A stretch of DNA of 24,157 bases from a virus. The stretch spans positions 1 to 24,157 of the IMG/VR virus record IMGVR_UViG_3300020595_000193; one strand, given 5' to 3'. Positions 7,626-17,281 of this stretch are shown piece by piece. The notes beneath the pieces are model-generated. The model was not told where the DNA came from, did no database searches, and worked only from the letters and a program-made list of their open reading frames with translations. The position numbers and the translations under genes are program-made. Every line of letters starts with the position of its first letter. Within the stretch, counting starts at the first letter, position 1.

Positions 7626-9197
7626 TTAAACCATCTCAATGTAAAATTCATCGACTGCATCTATTGGTTCCCAGGCACCCTCATGGATGTGATTAGCCAG
7701 GGCCAAACTCATTACGCAGTCATCGAAGCATCCAGCTTCTGCCTCCATCCCACCGTTGTTATTAACAATGTATGTAAGCATTTCTCGGATAGTGACTTTG
7801 TCGTTTAGTGTAATCTTTTTCTCCCGTACCGCTGCCCTTAGTTCGTCTATAATCAGGGGTTTGGTTTTGGAGGTAGTAGTGAAACCTAGTTTTACAGTCT
7901 CTTTGTCAGTTAGTTTGTCTACCTGGATCTCAGTGTAGAAATTAGGGTATGCCATGTCTTTACCAAGCCTGGTACACGTAAGAATACCGTGGCTGTTGTT
8001 CTCAACAATAATGTAAGCAAAGTTAAAGAACTCACCTAATCTGTATAAGACGGTAGCAAAGTAATCGGGGTGTACCTGGGCGCGGTATGTTGCAACCTGG
8101 CGTTTCTTACTGTCGAGTACCTGGGCTACTGAGTAGTCACCACCACGAACACCCATAGCGACATCTGCACCAATGGTGTACTTCTCACCAGGATCTAATG
8201 TCCTGTAGAGCGTAAGTTCACCACGCACGTTCTCGAGCCAATCGTCACCTTCAAGGGCAAGACGCTGTTTTGGATCAGGTGCTTCTTCTAGGTTTTCTTG
8301 TAGTGTCTGTGGATTAAACACTGGTCTACCAGTTGAAATAAAGGCCTCGTTTGGCTCTGCTGGATATTCTTGTTGGAAGAGTTCAATGCCGTTCTGTGCG
8401 ATCTTTCGACGACGAAACATTAGCTGCTCGTTGTCTAGGTCGTACTTCTTAGATAGCTCTGTTTCTTCTGGTGTAATCTCAAAGTTACTAGGCACAGTCT
8501 CACGATACTCTGGATCCATGAACCAAGGTATGAACACTGGCACATAGCCGTTGGTGCCATCTACAGCGCCTTTCCAAAGATCATAGAAGATACCTGAGAC
8601 ACCGTTTGCTGTACTCTCGACGAATATAGCAGTGCCTTTCTTGTTAGGGACAGCTTGTGTCATCCCGTTCCAGTTCTCTAGGGCAGTAGACTTTTGCCAG
8701 AACGCAAGTTCTGAAGCGTGTACGTGTGTCAGTGTTTCACCACGACCAATACTTTCACCACCGGCTGTAGCAACAACAAATGAGCTGTCGAGCACATCAA
8801 ATGTCAGCTCTCGCCTGGATGAGTATTTAGTGTGTGGTTTTAGCAGCTCTGGGCAGTTCTCATGGTAGCGCTTTGTCATATCAAAGAGCGCCCTGGTACT
8901 GTCAGAGTGATGGGTTACAACCATCGCTTTACATGCTTTGCGCTGCGAAACGTTAAAGTAAAGGTAGCCGCCAACGTATGTAGATAGACCCTGCTGCCGT
9001 GCTTTCAATATAATCACACGCACCTTACCTTCAGCAGCCATTTGTTTATCTACAGCATCTTGTAGTAGCAGCTGTGCTGGCTTGAGATTTAGGTTTCGGA
9101 TGTCTCCGTCTTTTGTTCGGATCTTGAGAGCTGACTTACTGTAGAAGTCAAATTCGTCATACAGCTTGCGGCGTATCTCTTTAAGTTTTGGTTCCAT
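7626..9197 (-). CDS. terL: Terminase large subunit (packaging ATPase/nuclease)
   Basis: I chose the ATG at 9197 (MEPKLKEIRRKLYDEF), giving 523 residues. A GTG at 9224 is also in frame, but the GAGGAAGAG ribosome-site-like sequence lies between the two. Residues 65-73 (KARQQGLST) are the Walker A-like motif of phage terminases, and VHASELAFW (159-167) is the Walker B/catalytic Glu region. The RNase H-like nuclease half starts at D345 (IGADVAMGVRGGDYS) and includes VENNSHG (398-404) and FDD (491-493) as likely metal ligands. The protein pumps DNA into the prohead through the portal and cuts concatemers. Its start overlaps the small terminase candidate by 17 bp. Confidence 0.93.
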   Translation of the reverse strand: MEPKLKEIRRKLYDEFDFYSKSALKIRTKDGDIRNLNLKPAQLLLQDAVDKQMAAEGKVRVIILKARQQGLSTYVGGYLYFNVSQRKACKAMVVTHHSDSTRALFDMTKRYHENCPELLKPHTKYSSRRELTFDVLDSSFVVATAGGESIGRGETLTHVHASELAFWQKSTALENWNGMTQAVPNKKGTAIFVESTANGVSGIFYDLWKGAVDGTNGYVPVFIPWFMDPEYRETVPSNFEITPEETELSKKYDLDNEQLMFRRRKIAQNGIELFQQEYPAEPNEAFISTGRPVFNPQTLQENLEEAPDPKQRLALEGDDWLENVRGELTLYRTLDPGEKYTIGADVAMGVRGGDYSVAQVLDSKKRQVATYRAQVHPDYFATVLYRLGEFFNFAYIIVENNSHGILTCTRLGKDMAYPNFYTEIQVDKLTDKETVKLGFTTTSKTKPLIIDELRAAVREKKITLNDKVTIREMLTYIVNNNGGMEAEAGCFDDCVMSLALANHIHEGAWEPIDAVDEFYIEMV

Positions 9198-9684
9198 CGT
9201 CGGTTTGCTCTTCCTCTGTGTCACTTACTAAGAGCGACTCCAAGAATGCTTCTGCTTTACCAATGGTAACTTCGCTCTTTGCTGCCGGTTTAGTCTTTGT
9301 AAAATCTAAGACCATTCGTGCTGCTGTTAGCCGGTCACGGTTCTGACCAGGCTCACGCATAATTTCAACTGCTGCTTTTAGTGCCTCAACTGCGTACACG
9401 TCATCTATTTCATTATCTTTTGCCATAATAGCTACGATCCTTTCAGCATCTGCTTTTGCTTGTTTTCGTATTGGTGTTATGGCCTCAAGAGTATAACCAT
9501 CTGGTGTACCTTGTGGCCGACCAGGGTTCTTACGTTTTTTCGTTGACCACTGTTTTCGGAGTGCTCTGCCTTCCTCCGTTTGCATTAGTTTTGTGAAGTA
9601 GTTGTTCTCTTTTGGCACTGCTTTTTTCGGATACTTCAGTTCTTTTTTTGGCGACTTTGGTCGTGGGTTTTTGGGTGCTCCCAT
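9181..9684 (-). CDS. Putative terminase small subunit
   Basis: This 167-residue protein has a very basic, Pro-rich first 55 residues (MGAPKNPRPKSPKKELK). The segment NPGRPQGTPDGYT follows, and then a helical C-terminal half (DVYAVEALKAAVEIMRE, RLTAARMVLDFTKTKP, EAFLESLLV). Small terminases recognise packaging sites and form rings on DNA. The call rests on location immediately before the large subunit with overlapping ends, on size, and on the basic plus helical layout; there is no sharp motif. AGGAGA lies 6 nt before the ATG. The first 155 bp overlap the upstream gene in another frame. Confidence 0.65.
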   Translation of the reverse strand: MGAPKNPRPKSPKKELKYPKKAVPKENNYFTKLMQTEEGRALRKQWSTKKRKNPGRPQGTPDGYTLEAITPIRKQAKADAERIVAIMAKDNEIDDVYAVEALKAAVEIMREPGQNRDRLTAARMVLDFTKTKPAAKSEVTIGKAEAFLESLLVSDTEEEQTDDGTKT

Positions 9685-9877
9685 TTGTTTCTCCTATGAT
9701 ACTTTTGATTACTGCGTGAGTTAGTGGACATTGCTGACAAAAGACTATGTCAATAAATGATTTGTCCATCTCTTGTAGTATTTGCGATCGCTGATCTTTG
9801 CTTAATAAAGACGACGATTTCACTTTCTCAATAGCATCCAGGTAAGGTACTAAGTCGTATGCTGTTTTTACTATCAT
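9530..9877 (-). CDS. Hypothetical protein (115 aa) overlapping the small terminase
   Basis: The ATG at 9877 has AAGGAAG 4-5 nt upstream. The first 64 residues look like a folded helical protein (MIVKTAYDLVPYLDAIEKV, then LSKDQRSQILQEMDKSFI and VFCQQCPLTHAVIKSIIGE, with a C-x-x-C pair). The last 51 residues are Lys/Thr/Ser-rich and are read from the same DNA as the small terminase N-terminus. The tail could therefore be a disordered by-product of the overlap. No family is recognised. Confidence 0.6.
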   Translation of the reverse strand: MIVKTAYDLVPYLDAIEKVKSSSLLSKDQRSQILQEMDKSFIDIVFCQQCPLTHAVIKSIIGETNGSTQKPTTKVAKKRTEVSEKSSAKREQLLHKTNANGGRQSTPKTVVNEKT

Positions 9878-9896
9878 TTTGCTTCCTTAATGTAAT

Positions 9897-9918
9897 AAGG
9901 CCCCATCTCTGGAGCCTT
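9897..9918. terminator. Small hairpin between ejection gene and packaging genes
   Basis: AAGGC-c-CCA pairs with TGG-a-GCCTT around a 4-nt loop, 8 bp with one mismatch. It sits in the 56-bp gap between the giant gene and the 115-residue gene. The plus-strand side is followed by ACTTTT and the minus-strand side by ATTACATT, so it is a weak terminator or RNA-stability hairpin at best. Confidence 0.4.
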
Positions 9919-9933
9919 ACTTTTGTACTTTTA

Positions 9934-12900
9934 CTATGCAGCTAATATGCCTGGTGCAGGGCTAAGTGCGCCTGGGGGCAGGGGTTGCTGCTCTTCTTCA
10001 GGTGGTTCTTCACTACGGGCCATCATTGCCAATATGACGGCAACTGCCATTGCTAACGAATGGTTAAAGAACTTGATGCCACTTTTGTTCTTAGAGTTAT
10101 CAAAAAGATGCTTTACTAACTTATAAGTGTTAGGTGCAACTTTCTTCATTATCTTTGGATGCATCATAGCAACTTGTAGAGCATTTACAGTTAACTCTGG
10201 AATAGACTGTTCGTAGTTACGTTGGTCTATTATTTGTTTTTCAAACGCTTTTACATCTTCATTAAACTGCTCGCTTCTTACACCGTTGGCTTTTGCCCTA
10301 CGTTGTCCGGCATTATAAGAGTCCATTAGTGATTTAGTTTGGCGTAGAGGTAACACTTGTCCTGTATCTGGATCTCTAAACGTTAGGTTCTTTTGGACTG
10401 CTAACATCTCTGCAATGATTTTATTCTGAGATCGTGCATCATTTGGTGTGTTAACTAAATCACCAAACACAGCTTCCAGGCTATTTATACCGGCTGTGTC
10501 GTCTTGGTTAGTTAAGTAGTTAAATACAAATTTATCACCCATAAACTGGTTTGTGTCTATGTCAGACCCAGCTATACCATGTGCAACTTCATGTGTCATA
10601 TACGAAAGAGACGCTAGGCCACTTACAGTACCACCAAACGCATCTACGCCACCTGGCATTATTGCCATAGCCTCTCGATTGTTTGGGTTGTAAACACCAA
10701 GGGCGCCCTCTGTAATAGTAGGGTCAGCCTTTTCCATATCTTTAAAAGATCGGTATAACTTTGGTATTATACTATATGCTTTAGCAAGATTTAATATTGC
10801 ACCAAAGTCTCTTATGCCATTTTCGTACTCAGAGCCTTCTTTGCCAATTTCGAATACAGCCTGTACAACAGGTATCTGTGCTCTTATTTCAGCTTCGGAT
10901 ACTGGTTGGGATCTATCATTATTTTTTGGCGCAGCATTCCTTTGTCCTCCTCCGAAGAATTGACCGAGGATGCCTTGTCTTGTTGCCCCTGGTAATCCTG
11001 CATTGGTAGGTGCTGACCCTCCTCCTGGAGATCCAGTTCGTCCAAGAGATCCCAATCGATTTCCTTGTCCAGAACGCTCCAATCTATTTGCGACTGCTTT
11101 TCTTGCAGCATTGGCGTAGTCTGGGGCTTCGTCATCTTTGTAACCACGGCTTTCTCCATCTTTTTGCTTTGCTGTATCATACAGACGTTTCTCAGGATAC
11201 CACATGAGAGCCTGTAAGTCACTCATTGTTATTGGTTCATTAGATATTGCTTTTAATTCTGGCGAGTCATTTAAACGATCTAAAGTCTGGGCAAAAACTG
11301 CTCGTATAAAGTTACGCTCTTTTGGGCCAGCAGGGGCTTCCACTTGACCATCAAGATATTTAGCCAAAGCATTACCGGCTTTTCGTAATTCTGGGCCACC
11401 TGGTATTGCATTTATCTGTTTTCTCCACTCTTTATCCATAGATAGCTTTGCAATAGCCTCTGATAACTGTTCAACTTTACTTTTTGACATGTTCTTAGTA
11501 GGTTTTATAGGGGCTTTAATAAACAGTGGTTTAAATGGCTTTAGGTCATAACTTTTCATCATACCTTTGATCTCAGTAGTTTTCTTTTTGATCATTGGTT
11601 TATTGATATTAACTAGACCACCGCGCCATCTACCTACAGTACGCATTAACCAGCGATCCATAGTTAGCTCGTCAAACTTACCATATAGATTTGAGTAGAA
11701 ACCACCGCCGATCTTTGGCCCTAAAATGGCTGCACCACGTATTAGTGTGTCTTTACCTTCGCCTGATATCTTTACATCATATTCTTTCTCAAGTTGTTTG
11801 AGAGGAAATTTAGAGTCCATAAAATCAGCTAAAAGTGCATGTGCACCATCGTCAGAATTAGACAGCCTGTTAAACTTATCTAACATTGTATGGTATTGGC
11901 CTAATCCAAAGTTAATACCTTTGGCTGCTTGTCCTATACCGGCGTCTGTAGGGAAACGACCTGTTTCTTTAAGTGTTTCGTAAACATCGAGTGCTAGTTC
12001 AAAGTTCTTATCTACTTTTAATCCGTTTGATGTAACGGCTGTAGCCCATATAAACTGCATTTTAGCTTTTGGGTCTGTAAGAACTTCTGGATGCAACTCA
12101 GCAACTGTTTTAAGAGCCTGATCAACTGTGCGACCATACCATCCAATTGCGTTTTGATTGTCTTTTAATGCTTCAAGTGCATCAGTAAAAGCAAAGTCAG
12201 CCAAGCGATCAATGTTTGCGTCATCAAGGGTACTAAGGTCTATACCTTCGCGTTCTTGTGCTTCAAGTGATTTTGCCTGGAGGTCTAATTTGAAATCGCG
12301 GCCTTTGTTGTATACTTTGTCTCGAGCCATTGTGAATGAGTTGTTAAGGTTAGTATCAAGAGCAACATCTGTTGTAGAGCCAAACTGTGGGGGAACGGGT
12401 GCAGATCTTTGCTCTTTGGTTTTTGCAGTTAGGATGTCTGTAGGTGTTACACTGTCTACATTAATTATTATTTCATTTTCCCCGATTGGGCCGCGTGATG
12501 TTATATCTGGTGATCCTAATATGTCAGACTTTTTAACCGTGTATGCTTGTAAATTACCTACACCTTCTACCCAAGGTAAATTTAGTGTAGCTTTGTAATT
12601 AGGATTTGTTGTAAAGGACTTTACCTCACCACTTGGTGTTTCACCTATCCTATATACAATCATTTCATCTGGCTGGTCTTTTAATAATGTCTGTGTTTTA
12701 TTGTATATACCCTTACGAACAGCAGTTAACTCCTCTGATGTAGATGGATCAACTATCTCTGTTGCATCTTTACCGTCAGCAATTCGTGTTGCTGCTTTAA
12801 CTGTATGTGCAGCGTACTCTGTGTCTTCATTAAGTACATGTCTAAATATATCAATATTATCTGAACCTGTTTGTAAAAACTTATTAAAAACAGGGCTAAC

Positions 12901-15711
12901 AACTCGTACTTGGTCATATACAGGGTGAGGTTTACCTCTAACTAAGATAGTTCCAATTTGCTCACCTAACTCGATTTCACCTTGGCTTGTAGGCCTTAAT
13001 CTAGGCTCACTAGTCTGCTTTGGATATGTTTGTAAGGTTACAGGTACATCAAAGCTGTTAGACAGAGAATAATGGTGTTTGCCCCGTGCTTCTGTAGACA
13101 CAATTGTTTCTGGGCCATCATAATCAACCCATTTCCATCCAGCTTTCTGCTTGAACAAGTTAGTTTTGATTTTGACGCCACCGTCTTGTTTAGTGCCTGG
13201 TTCTACCTGTACATCAGATGTTTCTAACGTAGGTTTACCATTTACAATTTTAATAGAGCCACCCTGGTAAGTATTTCCAGTTAAATCTTGTTTGCTGTCT
13301 AGATCTATATAGTTACCACCTTCAGCAGGGTTATTAACATTAAAGATACTTTGCATCTTAGCGTTGCTAAAAGGTACAGGTGCTACTCGCGCCTCTTTAG
13401 TTTTACCTTCAGTACGCTGCTTCTGCTGCTTAGTAATACGCTCGTACATTGGATCTATGATCTCTTGTACAAACCGTGGATCTACGGCTGCTAACTTCTT
13501 GTAGACTGCTTCAAATGTTTCTAGTGGCTTTGATCCTAAGTTACCGTCAAGTTCATCTATTGCCTGGCTCAGTGTCTTATAGTCACTTTCGCTCATGATG
13601 CCTTCGTTGTTAATCTTGTTCAGTGCTGTCTTCTGATCAGCGTTAAACTTCTTGTTAGCTTCAATGCCACGGTTGTAGTTTTCTTGGGTAGTAAACCTTG
13701 GGCCGAACTGTGGTTCTGCATCAAGTTTAGCGTTAGGGGGATAATACCCTGTCGCTGCACTTAATCTTTGCATTACATCTGACTGTTGTTGAGGCTCTGG
13801 GCTTTGAGGACTTTGTTGTGGTTGTGTTGTCTCACCTGGGATCGGCTGCGGCTTGTTTATAACCTGGGCTTGCACACTTGGGTCACTAATTATTTTAAGT
13901 TTTACCTCGCGGATAAGTTGTGTGAGGTTACTAACCGGACCACCATCGCGCACTGATATACGGTAGCTGTCAATAGAACGTTGTAATATAGGTAAAGGAT
14001 TATCTGCCTCTATTTTTCCTAAAGCATCAGCAACACCGGCTGTACTTAGGCCTGTTGAATTTTCCATTACAAACTGTGGCGCAGGGTTTGGATCGTTTGG
14101 ATCACCTTTTGGAGGAGCGCCCCTGTTATACTGAGATCTGTTGAGTTCTAGCTCTTGCATCTTCTGGTCTTCGATTGCAGCTTCAGCTTGCTGTGCTTCA
14201 GCTATTGCTTGCATACGCAGAGAAGGGCCAGTGGGGCTTGTCTGTGTTTCTCTGTTAGCTTTTGTGTTGTCTCTGATGTACTTGTTTACTGTAGATCGTC
14301 TACCGGTCACTGCATCAATAGCGCGGCCGCCGGCAAATGCGCCACCTTGTATTGCCAAGCCAGTACCACCACCGGCCATGTAAGCTGCACCTGTAGTTGC
14401 AAGGCCAGTAATGCCACCTTGGGAGCTGAACGGGTGTGTTAGGTTGTTCAGTGGGTTTGCTAGGTCTGTAACTTTTGATACGCCACCTTTGTAGCCAGAT
14501 TTGTGAAGAGCAGTAAGTTCGTTCATCTCTAGTAAAAGATTACGAGCCTTTTGGCCTTCGTATGTTTGTCCAGCAAGTCTAGCCAGGGCATTTAGTTCTT
14601 GTTCGCCTACCTGGCTTTTTGCTAAAGTTTTACCTTCTGCTAAAGCAGCTTCTGAAAGTATTTTATCTTCAAGATCTACAAGTGTATCTTGGTCAGTTAC
14701 TGCCACTAGCGGTTTTAAATCTTTAAAGACTTGCTTTAGATCTTTTTCAATTTGTGTGTGTGCTTTTGTTACAGCTTCTCGAGCGCCGTTAGTAGACTTA
14801 ACGTCAACGTCTTTAAGGTTGAGATTGTTTGCTTCTGCTACTTTTTTTAAACGGTTTGCAAACGCTGTTGCTGCGCGGTTTTGCTCTGTGTCATTAAAAG
14901 GCTTTGGGCGTACAGCATTTACTGTTGATAGGCCTGTCTTAACTGCACCGGCAGACGTACCACCAATAATACCTTCACCGACTGCTTGTCTTGGATCTAC
15001 ATTAAATCCAGCTTTAGTGTTTACTGTTGCGCCGGTTTGTTCAATGACACTCTGTAGGGACTCTGTTCCAAACTCTTTGAGTGCAGATGCAAAAATCTTA
15101 CCGCCACCTAGACCAAGTGAGTCAAGCAGTGCTATTCCAGCAGTAGACGTAGAGACATATAAGAAATCATCTTTATTTGGCTTGTCTCTACCTTGGTTTC
15201 TTGCGCGTTCTTCCGCTAATGGGCCTAAATGTTGTACAGCACTAAAAATAACAGGTGCTGCAATGCCACCTACAATGGCTCCTCCTGGGCCAAGTGTTGA
15301 GCCAACTGCTGCACCACCAGCTCTTGCCATCATCTGGCCGGCAAATTGTGCACCTTGCTCTATTGCCGCTTTTGGTAAGTACCTGTATGCATAAGAGCCA
15401 TCTTCATCGCCTTTGATAAACTTAGCTGATGATGACTCATAGCCTTCTGGGGCTTCAGTTAAGTTTGTTAGAAATTCACCAGTTTTTTCATAACCAAGAA
15501 CTCTTGCAGTCGCACCCATAGCGTCCAAAGATGAGTCTATACCTTGCGAAAAAGCCTCTTTATAGCCGCCTGTAGGACTGTTAATGCCAGTGTTGTTATT
15601 CTTTGGCTGGGGGTTTAGTTTATCGTTTAGAGCGCGTATAGCCCCTTCACGGTTGGGGCCAGATACTTTGTACTTCTTACCATCAGGCGCAAGTATAGTG
15701 AAAGTGGGCAT
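9934..15711 (-). CDS. Giant internal/DNA-ejection-type protein (1,925 aa) with possible enzymatic segments
   Basis: GGAGG lies 9 nt before the ATG. The N-terminus (MPTFTILAPDGKKYKVSGPN) is a short ubiquitin-like/GAxRALN module often seen at the start of large phage virion proteins. Gly/Ala-rich hydrophobic stretches at about residues 128-158 and 428-460 could insert in membranes, and a 14-residue hydrophobic run near 1885-1900 precedes an acidic, Pro-rich tail. A Q/P-rich linker lies near 625-640. Around 1005-1090 there is an ADP-ribosyltransferase-like pattern: YR at 1020-1021, SFTT at 1032-1035, ENE at 1078-1080. Around 1328-1368, ILGPKIGGGFY and LTMDRWLMRTVGRW form a segment that recurs in large polyvalent phage proteins. 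HEVAH at 1707-1711 is an HExxH zinc-protease motif. By size and position it is probably ejected with the DNA, like T7 gp16 or N4-type giant proteins. The enzymatic activities are inference. Confidence 0.8.
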   Translation of the reverse strand: MPTFTILAPDGKKYKVSGPNREGAIRALNDKLNPQPKNNNTGINSPTGGYKEAFSQGIDSSLDAMGATARVLGYEKTGEFLTNLTEAPEGYESSSAKFIKGDEDGSYAYRYLPKAAIEQGAQFAGQMMARAGGAAVGSTLGPGGAIVGGIAAPVIFSAVQHLGPLAEERARNQGRDKPNKDDFLYVSTSTAGIALLDSLGLGGGKIFASALKEFGTESLQSVIEQTGATVNTKAGFNVDPRQAVGEGIIGGTSAGAVKTGLSTVNAVRPKPFNDTEQNRAATAFANRLKKVAEANNLNLKDVDVKSTNGAREAVTKAHTQIEKDLKQVFKDLKPLVAVTDQDTLVDLEDKILSEAALAEGKTLAKSQVGEQELNALARLAGQTYEGQKARNLLLEMNELTALHKSGYKGGVSKVTDLANPLNNLTHPFSSQGGITGLATTGAAYMAGGGTGLAIQGGAFAGGRAIDAVTGRRSTVNKYIRDNTKANRETQTSPTGPSLRMQAIAEAQQAEAAIEDQKMQELELNRSQYNRGAPPKGDPNDPNPAPQFVMENSTGLSTAGVADALGKIEADNPLPILQRSIDSYRISVRDGGPVSNLTQLIREVKLKIISDPSVQAQVINKPQPIPGETTQPQQSPQSPEPQQQSDVMQRLSAATGYYPPNAKLDAEPQFGPRFTTQENYNRGIEANKKFNADQKTALNKINNEGIMSESDYKTLSQAIDELDGNLGSKPLETFEAVYKKLAAVDPRFVQEIIDPMYERITKQQKQRTEGKTKEARVAPVPFSNAKMQSIFNVNNPAEGGNYIDLDSKQDLTGNTYQGGSIKIVNGKPTLETSDVQVEPGTKQDGGVKIKTNLFKQKAGWKWVDYDGPETIVSTEARGKHHYSLSNSFDVPVTLQTYPKQTSEPRLRPTSQGEIELGEQIGTILVRGKPHPVYDQVRVVSPVFNKFLQTGSDNIDIFRHVLNEDTEYAAHTVKAATRIADGKDATEIVDPSTSEELTAVRKGIYNKTQTLLKDQPDEMIVYRIGETPSGEVKSFTTNPNYKATLNLPWVEGVGNLQAYTVKKSDILGSPDITSRGPIGENEIIINVDSVTPTDILTAKTKEQRSAPVPPQFGSTTDVALDTNLNNSFTMARDKVYNKGRDFKLDLQAKSLEAQEREGIDLSTLDDANIDRLADFAFTDALEALKDNQNAIGWYGRTVDQALKTVAELHPEVLTDPKAKMQFIWATAVTSNGLKVDKNFELALDVYETLKETGRFPTDAGIGQAAKGINFGLGQYHTMLDKFNRLSNSDDGAHALLADFMDSKFPLKQLEKEYDVKISGEGKDTLIRGAAILGPKIGGGFYSNLYGKFDELTMDRWLMRTVGRWRGGLVNINKPMIKKKTTEIKGMMKSYDLKPFKPLFIKAPIKPTKNMSKSKVEQLSEAIAKLSMDKEWRKQINAIPGGPELRKAGNALAKYLDGQVEAPAGPKERNFIRAVFAQTLDRLNDSPELKAISNEPITMSDLQALMWYPEKRLYDTAKQKDGESRGYKDDEAPDYANAARKAVANRLERSGQGNRLGSLGRTGSPGGGSAPTNAGLPGATRQGILGQFFGGGQRNAAPKNNDRSQPVSEAEIRAQIPVVQAVFEIGKEGSEYENGIRDFGAILNLAKAYSIIPKLYRSFKDMEKADPTITEGALGVYNPNNREAMAIMPGGVDAFGGTVSGLASLSYMTHEVAHGIAGSDIDTNQFMGDKFVFNYLTNQDDTAGINSLEAVFGDLVNTPNDARSQNKIIAEMLAVQKNLTFRDPDTGQVLPLRQTKSLMDSYNAGQRRAKANGVRSEQFNEDVKAFEKQIIDQRNYEQSIPELTVNALQVAMMHPKIMKKVAPNTYKLVKHLFDNSKNKSGIKFFNHSLAMAVAVILAMMARSEEPPEEEQQPLPPGALSPAPGILAA

Positions 15712-15734
15712 AAGTTATAGCCTCCAAAAAGTAA

Positions 15735-17276
15735 TTATTGTGGATCTGGTGTTTCATCAACGATAGTAAAATCGTCAGGATTGTAAGCAGGGGTGGTGGT
15801 ACCAACACCTGTATCAAACCCTGGCATTGTTTCCGATATTGGTGCATCTAGATCTGTTAGACGTGCACTAGGGTTCAATATTCTGTGCATGAACATTTCT
15901 TGCATCTTGATCTTACGATCTAACCAGGCAATCCATATACTTTCGTCGTCAAGGTCATCTGGCGCAGAACTAGCAAACAATTTCATCTCAGCGTTTGAGA
16001 TTGCACCTTTTGTTTCAGCAACACGTTGCATTACTTCATCAAGTTTTAATTTCTTTAAGAATAAACGGTCAGCTCGTTCTTCGTTACCAACAGTGTAACC
16101 AACAAGCCTATTCCATAAATCAGGTATGGATTTTCCTGTAACGTTTTTGTTGTTTTCAAGTATTGTCTTGGCTTCTTGCATTTCACTTAAAGAAATGTTG
16201 ATTTTATTTACTTTTGCATAGTTATCTGCATCTAATTTCTCTTGATCTTGGGCTTTCTTTGCCGCTGCAAGTGCTTCAGCTTTTGCGTTAATCTGCTGTG
16301 TGTTGTATGCGTCAGCTTCTGCTTGGCGGTTCGCATCTTTGATGTCGCCATATGTTTGTCCCATAGCTTCTATGTAAGAGTCGCCACGGTTCGCTGCGCC
16401 GACACCGGCAGCTCCCATACGCATTAACATTTCGCCTTGGCTGATCTTCATGTCTGGCATCTGTGAACCACGGGCGTTACCAGACACAGCACTACGTTTG
16501 CGATCATAAGATGATGTAGTATCAGTGTTTAAGATGCCATTTGTGTTTCCAGTATTTCCTAAAGGGGTTTGGCCCCCGCTTAGAATTCCACCACCCTGAG
16601 GTGTGTTTACATTATATCTTTCTTCGTTGTACGAAGTTGCTGGATTCATCTCAGAGTTTGGCATAATGGAGCCATCTGGCATTCTGTGGTGACCATCTGG
16701 AGTAGGTGTGTATGGATATTGGTTCTCACCAGCTACCATGTCATCTATAGGCTCATACTGTCCTTTTACTTTGGGTATGTTCATGTAAGGGTCTAAACGT
16801 GCGCCTGTAGGCATTGGTGACGTGAAATCAGCTAACAACGCGGGTTCTTTAGCTTTACTTAACTGTCCAAATTCATTTTCTTCTGGGTTGTTGTAAAAAA
16901 GAGGTTCAGTGTACGCAGACGGGACTTTATTACCATCATCGAAAAGAGTAGTGGTAGGGTCTTTCTCTGCCCGACTTATTGCGGCAAGAGACTTAGCACG
17001 TTGGTCTAGTGCATAATCTTCACCAAACTGTTCATCATCTTTACGTCTCTGTATGTAAGTCTTTAGACCACCAGCGACGTTATCTCTAAAATTGGAGGTT
17101 TTAAAACTGCTACTTGGTGCTTCTAACTCTTCAAGTGCAGTCATTTCAGGGTCTTTGGCAACTTCTAAAAAAACATTTGCCATCTCAGCAAGTTTAGCTG
17201 GGTCGTCTTTAAAGGCATCGTAGATGTACGGATGGGTTATTTTAAATCTAGCAATGTTTTGTTGTATAACACTCAT
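15735..17276 (-). CDS. Putative internal virion / DNA-ejection protein (513 aa)
   Basis: A 513-residue protein. An N-terminal helical part (MSVIQQNIARFKITHPYIY, then PAKLAEMANVFLEVAKD) leads to a long Pro/Gly/Asn-rich linker (about 150-260). An Ala/Gln/Lys-rich coiled coil follows (about 295-350, KAEALAAAKKAQDQEKLDA), and then a segment with DRLFLKKLKLDEVMQ and KGAISNAEMKLFASSAP. The last pattern is common in internal virion proteins of podoviruses. It sits between two other ejection-type genes. The start lies 5 bp after the upstream stop, with GGGGGT ahead of it, so translation is probably coupled. Confidence 0.65.
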   Translation of the reverse strand: MSVIQQNIARFKITHPYIYDAFKDDPAKLAEMANVFLEVAKDPEMTALEELEAPSSSFKTSNFRDNVAGGLKTYIQRRKDDEQFGEDYALDQRAKSLAAISRAEKDPTTTLFDDGNKVPSAYTEPLFYNNPEENEFGQLSKAKEPALLADFTSPMPTGARLDPYMNIPKVKGQYEPIDDMVAGENQYPYTPTPDGHHRMPDGSIMPNSEMNPATSYNEERYNVNTPQGGGILSGGQTPLGNTGNTNGILNTDTTSSYDRKRSAVSGNARGSQMPDMKISQGEMLMRMGAAGVGAANRGDSYIEAMGQTYGDIKDANRQAEADAYNTQQINAKAEALAAAKKAQDQEKLDADNYAKVNKINISLSEMQEAKTILENNKNVTGKSIPDLWNRLVGYTVGNEERADRLFLKKLKLDEVMQRVAETKGAISNAEMKLFASSAPDDLDDESIWIAWLDRKIKMQEMFMHRILNPSARLTDLDAPISETMPGFDTGVGTTTPAYNPDDFTIVDETPDPQ

Positions 17277-17281
17277 AACTA

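Noticed and set aside
10884-11222. 112-residue minus-strand frame inside the giant gene
   Set aside because: It lies wholly within the giant gene in another frame, without a convincing ribosome site.
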